7,487 bases of DNA, from contig CAJOPP010000260.1 in assembly GCA_905236365.1 (NCBI GenBank), forward strand, positions 1 to 7,487, written 5' to 3'. Below, one piece after another: positions 1-5,378 of this stretch. Source of the stretch: an uncultured Lachnospiraceae bacterium. Its GTDB lineage: Bacteria; Bacillota; Clostridia; Lachnospirales; Lachnospiraceae. The position numbers and the translations under genes were made by a program. Within the stretch, counting starts at the first letter, position 1. Each line of letters opens with the position of its first letter. The notes beneath the pieces are model-generated. The model searched no databases, was not told the DNA's origin, and was given only the letters and a program-made list of their open reading frames with translations.

Positions 1-1
1 A

Positions 2-109
2 ATATATTCTAAAGAAAAACAACCTGAATATAAAAGACACACAAGAGAAGTTGCAATAAAAGAATTAATAACAAGAAGAAAACAGAGAGTCCGTCGTGCT
101 AGCACGTAA
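2..109 (+). CDS. Possible 3' end of an upstream gene (partial, unidentified)
   Basis: A frame open from the window edge runs 35 codons to a TAA at 107-109. The translation is lysine/arginine-rich (it includes REVAIKELITRRK) and resembles a basic C-terminal tail. No family is recognisable. Guanine is more common at first codon positions here than in the competing frame, which is open from 3 to a TAA at 57-59; this is the only reason for preferring it. The last 12 codons and the stop lie inside the 44-bp direct repeat that begins at 73. If the frame is real, the repeat supplies the C-terminus. If the other frame is real, the upstream gene ends 14 bp before the repeat. It may also be non-coding. 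Confidence 0.3.
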   Translation: MYSKEKQPEYKRHTREVAIKELITRRKQRVRRAST

Positions 110-116
110 GGAATCG
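73..116. repeat. 44-bp direct repeat, left copy
   Basis: This segment is identical base for base to 397-440, with an offset of 324 bp. Identity breaks at 72/396 and at 117/441. It contains a perfect 12-bp palindrome, CGTGCTAGCACG, at 95-106, which is a possible protein-binding or recombination site. It is far longer than an ordinary insertion-sequence target duplication, so it is better read as part of the repeat unit. Confidence 0.95.
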
Positions 117-117
117 G

Positions 118-155
118 TCGTTTGCTAACTGTCATAGGGCGAAGCCCGCGAACGA
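118..155 (+). other. GC-rich stem-loop inside the repeat element
   Basis: TCGTTTGC (118-125) can pair with GCGAACGA (148-155) with one G-U wobble. Directly inside the 3' arm, GGGC (137-140) pairs with GCCC (144-147) around a GAA loop. An 11-nt bulge on the 5' side joins the two helices. No T tract follows, so it is not a standard terminator. It may be a structural part of an RNA made from the element, or a DNA hairpin. Confidence 0.5.
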
Positions 156-183
156 TGCCTGAGACCTTGGCGAGTGTGCGAGC

Positions 184-348
184 CTAGTATAACCCAACCG
201 AATTATCCATATGTTTCGCTTGTCTATTTTCCTGATAGCACATACGAAAAAGCCTCAGCGTACCCCGGTACGCCTACGTTTTTTCGCACGTACTCTCGGA
301 AAAATATCCTTCGTGAAACATATGTCTAATTCAGTCGAGTTATACTAG
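184..348. repeat. 165-bp imperfect palindrome (long inverted repeat)
   Basis: Arms at 184-264 and 267-348 meet at a 2-nt centre (265-266). The outer ten bases, CTAGTATAAC and GTTATACTAG, pair perfectly. The central seven, GCGTACC and GGTACGC, also pair perfectly. In between, CATATGTTTC (208-217) pairs with GAAACATATG (315-324), and CGAAAAA pairs with TTTTTCG. By hand alignment about three quarters of the arm pairs, with a poorly matched patch around 219-227 and small indels. Seven transition mismatches (at 194, 196, 199, 239, 242, 244 and 257) would be G-U pairs in an RNA read from the minus strand; only two (218 and 252) would be in plus-strand RNA. A minus-strand transcript would therefore fold better. 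Confidence 0.85.
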
Positions 349-396
349 TTCGAAGGTATGCGAAGCGGAATCGAGTTTGCGCAGTGCGGAGTAAAG

Positions 397-440
397 AAGA
401 AGAAAACAGAGAGTCCGTCGTGCTAGCACGTAAGGAATCG
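397..440. repeat. 44-bp direct repeat, right copy
   Basis: This is identical to 73-116, including the 12-bp palindrome, here at 419-430. It ends four bases before the ribosome binding site of the TPR gene, so the element directly borders that gene's translation start. Any promoter of the TPR gene must lie inside the element or upstream of it. Confidence 0.95.
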
Positions 441-443
441 TAT

Positions 444-450
444 AGAAAGG
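444..450 (+). promoter_or_regulatory. Ribosome binding site of the TPR gene
   Basis: AGAAAGG lies 7 nt before the ATG at 458 and fixes that start. It lies immediately downstream of the right 44-bp repeat. Confidence 0.75.
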
Positions 451-457
451 TAACAAC

Positions 458-1291
458 ATGGGAAGAGTAATACTTTGTGAAACAACACCGGCAACAACTT
501 CATATATATTTCCAAATACAAAGATTGAAGTATTCTCCTACGAGGAGCTTTGTTTCTATTTATATAATAACATTGCACTGATTTCAGAGGAGTATATTGG
601 AGTTCCGATGTTTAACTGGATTGAAAATGAGCTTCATTTAGGAGAATTGGCAGACCGACTTCGGGAGTTAAAGGAAAAAGCGACTACAGATCTGACAGAT
701 CTGCTCACAGCGATTCTTACGTTTAAAGAGTATTATACGATTCCGGAGGTAAAAGAATTTATTTTACAGTTGGAACGGATGAAAGGATTGACGCAACCAC
801 AGTTTCGTAAGTTGCAGGCAGATGGTTTCCTGCGTTATCACAAATATCTGAAGGCACTTGCGATTTATGATGAAATACTTGAACAGTATCCGGATATGCA
901 GAACGATAAATTGCTGGGAGCTATTTATCACAATAAGGCAGTTGCCCTTGCTCATAATTTTGAATTAAAGGAGGCAACGGAAGCATATTTGAAAGCCTAT
1001 GAATTGACCGGAAATTCGGGATCCATTTATGAATATCTGCTCTTGATGGCGACGACAAAGCCACGGGAAGATATTGAGGTGCTGGCAAAATACTATAAAG
1101 TAGAGGATATGCTGGATACCCTCTATGATGCAATTGAAGATGCAGAAACCGATGTAACCGGTTCTCCGATTTATCACCGTATGGAAAAGGCGGTATTTCA
1201 TTATCAGAAGAATAATCTGACTGATTTCAGTAAGCGCATGGATACAGTGATCGAACATTTAAAATCAGAATTTAGGGAGCAGACAGAGTAA
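458..1291 (+). CDS. Tetratricopeptide-repeat-like cytosolic protein of unknown function (277 aa)
   Basis: A 277-residue soluble protein with no signal peptide and no membrane segment. Residues 1-110 are a region I do not recognise, rich in acidic and aromatic residues. Residues about 113-146 and 152-185 form two helix-turn-helix units with TPR spacing: in the first ADGFLRYHKYLKALAIYDEI, in the second NKAVALAHNFELKEATEAYL, each with small residues at the packing positions. The C-terminal part (190-277) is again predicted helical. TPR folds usually mediate protein-protein contacts, so a scaffold or adaptor role is inferred; no catalytic motif is seen. A 9-bp tandem repeat at 686-703 encodes TDLTDL. 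The stop overlaps the start of the next gene by one base (TAATG), which implies translational coupling and a shared complex or membrane site with that partner. The start follows from the ribosome binding site at 444-450. Confidence 0.85.
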   Translation: MGRVILCETTPATTSYIFPNTKIEVFSYEELCFYLYNNIALISEEYIGVPMFNWIENELHLGELADRLRELKEKATTDLTDLLTAILTFKEYYTIPEVKEFILQLERMKGLTQPQFRKLQADGFLRYHKYLKALAIYDEILEQYPDMQNDKLLGAIYHNKAVALAHNFELKEATEAYLKAYELTGNSGSIYEYLLLMATTKPREDIEVLAKYYKVEDMLDTLYDAIEDAETDVTGSPIYHRMEKAVFHYQKNNLTDFSKRMDTVIEHLKSEFREQTE

Positions 1292-2466
1292 TGGGTTTAC
1301 TTACGAGCGTAAAAGATCTTTTTACAAAAACGGAGATTACCGAAGAGTCATTTGAATATGAGAGCATCGACAGCTATATGGCAAAAATGCGGAAACAGGA
1401 AGACGGACCGGAAGATGATATCAGCTATAAATGCGATCAGATTGTGGACGCTACTTATCAGATGGAAGATCTGCAGGCAGAATACGACATGGTAACTTCA
1501 TATTTTGCGGATATTCAGACTATAGAAGAATTGCCGCAGAATGTTCGCCAGGATATCATTGATATTGCCCAAAAGATTGAATTCTTAGAGACAGAAACCT
1601 CGGCTTTTTTACATTCAGATGACAGAATCAGTGATGAGAACTTTCGTATGATACAAAATATGGAAAAAGATTTATCTGAGATTTTTGGCAGATTAAAAGA
1701 TTTAGAGGACATGGATGAAAAAATCGAGAGGGATTTGAAGCATTTAGAAGATGAGAAAAATTCTTTGGAATTTACACAGGAATTGATTGAGAACCGGCAG
1801 GGGAGGATTCGAAGTTTTCTGATGGGATTTGGGTTGGTATCGGCACTTACCGTATTGGTGTTAGCAGGAGTTGGTGCGTTGACACAGACGAGTCTGTTGA
1901 TTCCGATTTTGATCATTCTGCTTGTGGTAGTGGGCATGGAAGCTCTTTTTATTGTGAATTACAAGAATTTGTCTTATGAATATAAACTGTGTGAGGTTAA
2001 GGAAAATAAAGCAATCAATCTTACGAATAAGGTGAAGATCAAATATATCAATAATACTTCTACGTTGGAATATCTCTACAGTAAATATCACATTAAAAGT
2101 TTACGGGAATTAGAGTATTTATACGATCAGTATCTGATCATGGTAGACGAGGTACGGAAATACCAGAGAACGACGGGAGATTTAAGAGAACTTTCCGATA
2201 CCTTATCCAAATTGCTATACGCTCATGGAGTCAAAGATCCGGATATTTGGACAAAGCAGTCTGCGGCATTGATCGATCCGCGGGAAATGGTAGAGGTCAA
2301 ACACTCTCTCAATGTAAGGCGGCAAAAGCTTCGGGAACAGCTTGCCTATAATGAGGAACTGCGCTTATCCGGTCTCAAAGACATCAGGGAGATGTTAAAA
2401 GCAAATCCGGAACTTCGGGAACAGGTAAAACGTGAATTAGAGATTTATCATATTAATATCCAATGA
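1291..2466 (+). CDS. Coiled-coil protein with two central transmembrane segments, unknown function (391 aa)
   Basis: The protein is symmetrical in design. The N-terminal part (about 1-172) is highly charged and largely coiled-coil, rich in E, D, K and L. Two hydrophobic stretches follow, at about 176-197 (FLMGFGLVSALTVLVLAGVG) and 201-222 (SLLIPILIILLVVVGMEALF), separated by a short turn. The C-terminal part (225-391) is again charged and coiled-coil-like. A hairpin through the membrane with both long arms in the cytosol is the natural topology, with arginines and lysines just before the first segment and after the second. The start is fixed by AGGGAG (1274-1279, 11 nt upstream) within the end of the TPR gene and by the one-base overlap. 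No enzymatic motif is visible and I do not recognise the family. It probably anchors the TPR protein, or something bound by it, to the membrane; this is inferred from gene coupling only. Confidence 0.85.
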   Translation: MGLLTSVKDLFTKTEITEESFEYESIDSYMAKMRKQEDGPEDDISYKCDQIVDATYQMEDLQAEYDMVTSYFADIQTIEELPQNVRQDIIDIAQKIEFLETETSAFLHSDDRISDENFRMIQNMEKDLSEIFGRLKDLEDMDEKIERDLKHLEDEKNSLEFTQELIENRQGRIRSFLMGFGLVSALTVLVLAGVGALTQTSLLIPILIILLVVVGMEALFIVNYKNLSYEYKLCEVKENKAINLTNKVKIKYINNTSTLEYLYSKYHIKSLRELEYLYDQYLIMVDEVRKYQRTTGDLRELSDTLSKLLYAHGVKDPDIWTKQSAALIDPREMVEVKHSLNVRRQKLREQLAYNEELRLSGLKDIREMLKANPELREQVKRELEIYHINIQ

Positions 2467-2476
2467 TTTATGATAA
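2445..2476 (+). promoter_or_regulatory. AT-rich dyad with candidate weak promoter for iorAB
   Basis: TTATCATA (2445-2452) and TATGATAA (2469-2476) form a perfect 8-bp inverted repeat with a 16-bp spacer, straddling the stop codon of the coiled-coil gene. The same bases can be read as a -35-like TTATCA (2445-2450) and a -10-like TATGAT (2469-2474) with an 18-bp spacing. This would start iorAB transcription near 2481 with a leader of about 140 nt. Both readings are weak, because an AT-rich dyad can arise by chance. Confidence 0.25.
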
Positions 2477-2514
2477 TGAACATGCAGTGAAAAGGATTTT
2501 TTTGCAAAGTATTT

Positions 2515-2540
2515 GTCGGAAAAGCCGACTTGAATCCGAC
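2515..2540 (+). promoter_or_regulatory. Leader hairpin with two alternative partners upstream of iorAB
   Basis: GTCGG (2515-2519) can pair with CCGAC at 2525-2529 (loop AAAAG) or with a second CCGAC at 2536-2540. The two pairings exclude each other. There is no T tract behind either, so this is not a classical terminator. The rest of the 154-bp spacer holds a T7 run (2497-2503) with no GC hairpin before it, and nothing else I recognise. Confidence 0.25.
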
Positions 2541-2620
2541 GCACAGGAATTGCGAACGAGTCTTGATTACTAAGAGTTGCAGAAGAAACGAAAAAGGAAA
2601 AATTGGAAAGAGGAAAAAAT

Positions 2621-5230
2621 ATGCATAAGGAATTTTTAATGGGAAATGAAGCAATTGCTTTAGGAGCATTGGCTGCGGGGGTGAATGTAGTATCCGGTTA
2701 TCCGGGGACTCCGTCCACAGAAGTTTTAGAGACGATTGCAAAGAGAAATCCGGGGAATGTGTATGTGGAGTGGTCCATCAATGAAAAGGCAGGATTAGAG
2801 GTTGCAGCGGGTGCTGCCTATACCGGTGCACGGGCACTTGTCACAATGAAGCAGGTGGGATTGAATGTCGCATCTGATCCGCTTATGAGTCTGGAATATA
2901 TTGGAGTGAAAGGTGGTATGGTTGTTTTAGTGGCAGATGATCCGGGACCAATCTCTTCCCAGACGGAACAGGATACAAGGACATTTGGAATGTTTTCCAA
3001 ATTGCCGGTATTTGATCCATCTTCGGTCAAAGAAGCGTATGAGATGATACAGGAGGCATTTGCGTATTCGGAAGAATATCATACCCCGGTAATTTTGCGA
3101 CCTACTACAAGAATCGATCACGGATATGAAGTGATTGAGGTGAAGGATGAGGAAGAATACCTTAAAATGGAGATAGAGGGATTTGTGAAGGACTCTTCGA
3201 AGTGGGTTATTTTTCCGAGATTGTCGGTTGTAAATCATGCAAAGATAGAAAAAAGGAATCAGGCACTTGCGGATATTTTTTCCGGATATGATAAAAACAG
3301 GGTGATTACAGAAACCGGAATGTATGAAAAAAGCGGTTTAGGAATCGTGTCACATGGTATCAGTTTCGCATATCTGATGGATCGGTTTGAGGAAAATGCA
3401 AGACCGAGAATTTTGAAGGTAGGGACGCCGTTTCCTTTTCCGGAAAAACTTGCTGCAGAATTTTTGGAAGGCTTGACGGAGGTTCTGGTAGTTGAGGAAC
3501 TGGATCCGGTTTTGGAAAGGGCATTGATTTTTTTGTGTGGAAAGCATGGGATTCCGGTAAAAATACATGGAAAACTGGATGGCAGTGTTAAGAGTGCAGG
3601 AGAGAATACGATTGCGGAGATAAAAGAAATTACAACTGCATTTTTAAAGAACGAAAATGTGGAAAATGAAACGAAGGTAATGGAAATAAAGGTAGAAGCC
3701 GGAAATGTGCGTACAACACAGAAAGAGACTTTGGAGGAACATCGACTTCCGGAACTTCCGGTTCGTCCTCCGGTGCTTTGTGCCGGTTGTCCTCATCGGG
3801 CATCTTTTTATGCGGTAAAGCAGGCAATGAAAGGAAAAAAGACGATTTATTGTGGAGATATTGGTTGCTATACTCTTGGAAATGCAAAGCCGTTAGATAT
3901 GTGTGATACCTGTCTGTGCATGGGAGCGGGAATCAATATTGCACAGGGTGTATGGCATGTAGAGCCGGATACAAAAGCATTTGCCTTTGTAGGGGATTCT
4001 ACCTTCTTTGCTTCCGGGATTTCCGGTGTTGTAAATGGATTTTATAATCAGGCGGATCTGACGCTGGTCATTTTAGATAATTCCACAACTGCCATGACGG
4101 GACATCAACCGCATCCGGGAACCGGAATGACGGTAATGGGTGAGGTTGTGGAGAAGGTGGATATGGAGAGTGTTCTTCATGGAATCGGAATTCAGATCGT
4201 GGAGACGGTCAATCCGTTGGATCATGAAAATGCAGTAGCAACAGTGCGCAGAGTTGCGGAAGAGCCGGGAGTGAAAGCAATTATTTTCCGTTATCCTTGT
4301 ATCGTGAAGTTCAAACCAAAAGGAAAACGGGCACAAGTGAATTCTGACCAATGTATCGCATGTAAACGCTGTATTACAGAACTTGGCTGCCCGGGTCTGG
4401 TACTCCGGGATGGCAAAGCATATATTGATGAAACACTTTGTACCGGATGCACTTTGTGTGAGCAGATTTGTCCGGTGCATGCCATTCATGGAGGAGAGGC
4501 GGGAAGTACGGAAGCTATTCTGGCATCGGCAAAGAACAGATCGGATAAAGAAAAACAAAAGCAGGATTCAGGGAAAAAAGAACAGATATTATCCGGTGAC
4601 ACTGGAAAGAAACCGAAGATTTCATCTGCTATTGGAGAGAAGATATTTGCAAATCAGAAAAATATTATTTTATCCGGCGTGGGCGGTCAGGGAACTATTC
4701 TTGCTTCCAAATTGATCGCACGTTCAGCCATGGAGCAGGGAATTCCGGTAAAAACAGCAGAGACGATTGGTATGGCACAGCGTGGAGGAAGTGTATTCAG
4801 CCACCTTCGGTTAGGAGACGGTGTTTATGCTCCGATGATTGGACCGGGCGAAGCGGATCTGATCATTGGTTTTGAACCGGCAGAAGCGGTTCGCATGCTC
4901 CCATATCTGAAAAAAGGCGGTACAGTGGTAACAAGTACCCATCCAATCATGCCGGTTAGTGCAATGATTGGAAAATCCAGGTACGAAATCGATACTATTC
5001 TGAATTATTTAGAGCAGGAAGTAGATAATCTTGTGTTTGTGGATGCCGAAAAGGCATTGCAGGATCTGGGAAATGATAAGGTGCTGAATGTTCTGCTGCT
5101 TGGTGCGGCAGTAGACACCGGAGAACTTGGACTGAGCAAAGAAAGCATACGATATGCAATCCATAAAATGGTACCGGAACATCTTCGGGAGTTAAATGAC
5201 AAAGCATTAACGTATATGGAGACAGTCTGA
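2621..5230 (+). CDS. iorAB: Indolepyruvate:ferredoxin oxidoreductase, alpha and beta subunits fused (869 aa)
   Basis: A cytosolic, oxygen-sensitive enzyme family that converts aryl-2-oxoacids such as indolepyruvate, with CoA and oxidised ferredoxin, to aryl-acetyl-CoA, CO2 and reduced ferredoxin. The order is the IorA order followed by IorB. The N-terminal domain starts LMGNEAIALGALAAG with SGYPGTPSTE at 25-34. A second domain spans about 200-345. The thiamine-diphosphate domain spans about 385-560, with CAGCPHR (387-393) and a GDS at 458-460 that precedes DNS at 486-488, the Mg/TPP signature. Two [4Fe-4S] motifs follow: cysteines 578, 581, 584, 590 and 607, 610, 613, 617. A charged Lys/Glu/Ser-rich linker (about 636-680) leads to a complete IorB domain (681-869) with the GVGGQG loop at 686-691. 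IorA and IorB are usually separate genes, so the fusion is notable. I chose ATG 2621, which has GAGG (2610-2613) 7 nt upstream and yields the normal IorA N-terminus. The in-frame TTG at 2603 would add six residues. The true substrate among aryl pyruvates is not decided by sequence. Confidence 0.93.
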   Translation: MHKEFLMGNEAIALGALAAGVNVVSGYPGTPSTEVLETIAKRNPGNVYVEWSINEKAGLEVAAGAAYTGARALVTMKQVGLNVASDPLMSLEYIGVKGGMVVLVADDPGPISSQTEQDTRTFGMFSKLPVFDPSSVKEAYEMIQEAFAYSEEYHTPVILRPTTRIDHGYEVIEVKDEEEYLKMEIEGFVKDSSKWVIFPRLSVVNHAKIEKRNQALADIFSGYDKNRVITETGMYEKSGLGIVSHGISFAYLMDRFEENARPRILKVGTPFPFPEKLAAEFLEGLTEVLVVEELDPVLERALIFLCGKHGIPVKIHGKLDGSVKSAGENTIAEIKEITTAFLKNENVENETKVMEIKVEAGNVRTTQKETLEEHRLPELPVRPPVLCAGCPHRASFYAVKQAMKGKKTIYCGDIGCYTLGNAKPLDMCDTCLCMGAGINIAQGVWHVEPDTKAFAFVGDSTFFASGISGVVNGFYNQADLTLVILDNSTTAMTGHQPHPGTGMTVMGEVVEKVDMESVLHGIGIQIVETVNPLDHENAVATVRRVAEEPGVKAIIFRYPCIVKFKPKGKRAQVNSDQCIACKRCITELGCPGLVLRDGKAYIDETLCTGCTLCEQICPVHAIHGGEAGSTEAILASAKNRSDKEKQKQDSGKKEQILSGDTGKKPKISSAIGEKIFANQKNIILSGVGGQGTILASKLIARSAMEQGIPVKTAETIGMAQRGGSVFSHLRLGDGVYAPMIGPGEADLIIGFEPAEAVRMLPYLKKGGTVVTSTHPIMPVSAMIGKSRYEIDTILNYLEQEVDNLVFVDAEKALQDLGNDKVLNVLLLGAAVDTGELGLSKESIRYAIHKMVPEHLRELNDKALTYMETV

Positions 5231-5243
5231 AATAAGAGAAAGA

Positions 5244-5265
5244 AATACTCAAAATCCGGAGTATT
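5244..5265 (+). terminator. Weak hairpin after iorAB, possible attenuator
   Basis: AATACTC (5244-5250) and GAGTATT (5259-5265) form a perfect 7-bp stem with an 8-nt loop, 13 nt after the iorAB stop. The following bases, CGTTTATAA, are only modestly T-rich and the stem is AT-rich. At best it is a leaky terminator that would let some transcription continue into paaK. Confidence 0.35.
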
Positions 5266-5279
5266 CGTTTATAAATATT

Positions 5280-5378
5280 ATGAAAGGGGAAAACTACAAA
5301 GATGCTAAATCCATATTGAATCGAATAAATGAATTTATGGATATACTTTTAGTAGCAGAAGATTATGAAGATCAGTGA
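5280..5378 (+). CDS. Possible 32-aa small ORF overlapping the paaK start
   Basis: ATG 5280 opens a 32-codon frame that ends at TGA 5376-5378, overlapping the first 14 bases of paaK. The peptide starts MKGENYKDAKSIL and ends LLVAEDYEDQ. It is acidic, amphipathic and helix-like, with no cysteines or membrane segment. No good ribosome binding site precedes it. The strongest Shine-Dalgarno-like run nearby, GAAAGGGG (5282-5289), lies inside it and sits 12 nt before a different five-codon ORF at 5302-5319 (MLNPY). It could be a small protein, a coupling device for paaK, or chance. Confidence 0.25.
   Translation: MKGENYKDAKSILNRINEFMDILLVAEDYEDQ

Larger units (their letters stand above)
73..440. 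other. Composite intergenic repeat element (direct repeats around a long palindrome)
   Basis: No gene is visible between about 110 and 457. The stretch is built of ordered parts. A 44-bp sequence occurs identically at 73-116 and 397-440. Just inside the left copy is a GC-rich hairpin (118-155). In the centre is a 165-bp imperfect palindrome (184-348). Just inside the right copy is a GC-rich segment (350-396) that repeats the heptamer GGAATCG also found in the 44-mer. The element is richer in C and G than the AT-rich sequence on its left and ends only 17 bp before the ATG of the TPR gene. No transposase is encoded. It could be a non-autonomous mobile element, a repeat-family insertion with duplicated flanks, or a structured RNA locus; the sequence alone does not decide. 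Confidence 0.65.

Noticed and set aside
117..396. tRNA or a known riboswitch within the repeat element
   Set aside because: I found no cloverleaf, no T-loop GGTTCGAATC-type segment and no T-box or other riboswitch consensus that I know.
73..440. CRISPR array
   Set aside because: There are only two copies of the repeat, the spacing is 280 bp instead of 30-40 bp, and the intervening sequence is one palindrome, not unique spacers.
1515..1937. 140-codon minus-strand frame within the coiled-coil gene
   Set aside because: It is opposite a clear coiled-coil/membrane gene. Its serine- and cysteine-rich translation is the mirror of acidic and lysine codons.
2603..2620. Upstream TTG start for iorAB adding six residues
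   Set aside because: ATG 2621 has a better-placed GAGG and gives the normal IorA N-terminus; the extra residues encode the ribosome binding site region itself.
4073..4558. 161-codon open frame on the minus strand within iorAB
   Set aside because: It lies wholly opposite the TPP and ferredoxin domains, has no ribosome binding site, and its translation is rich in Cys, His and Arg as expected from an antisense shadow.
4383..4715. 110-codon plus-strand frame inside iorAB
   Set aside because: It overlaps the ferredoxin motifs, linker and IorB start in another frame and contains no recognisable domain. The iorAB frame is continuous, so it is not evidence of a frameshift.
5316..5347. Promoter for paaK (TTGAAT and TATACT)
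   Set aside because: The -10-like TATACT is good, but the spacing to TTGAAT is 20 bp and the implied leader would be only about 11 nt, so it is too weak to annotate.
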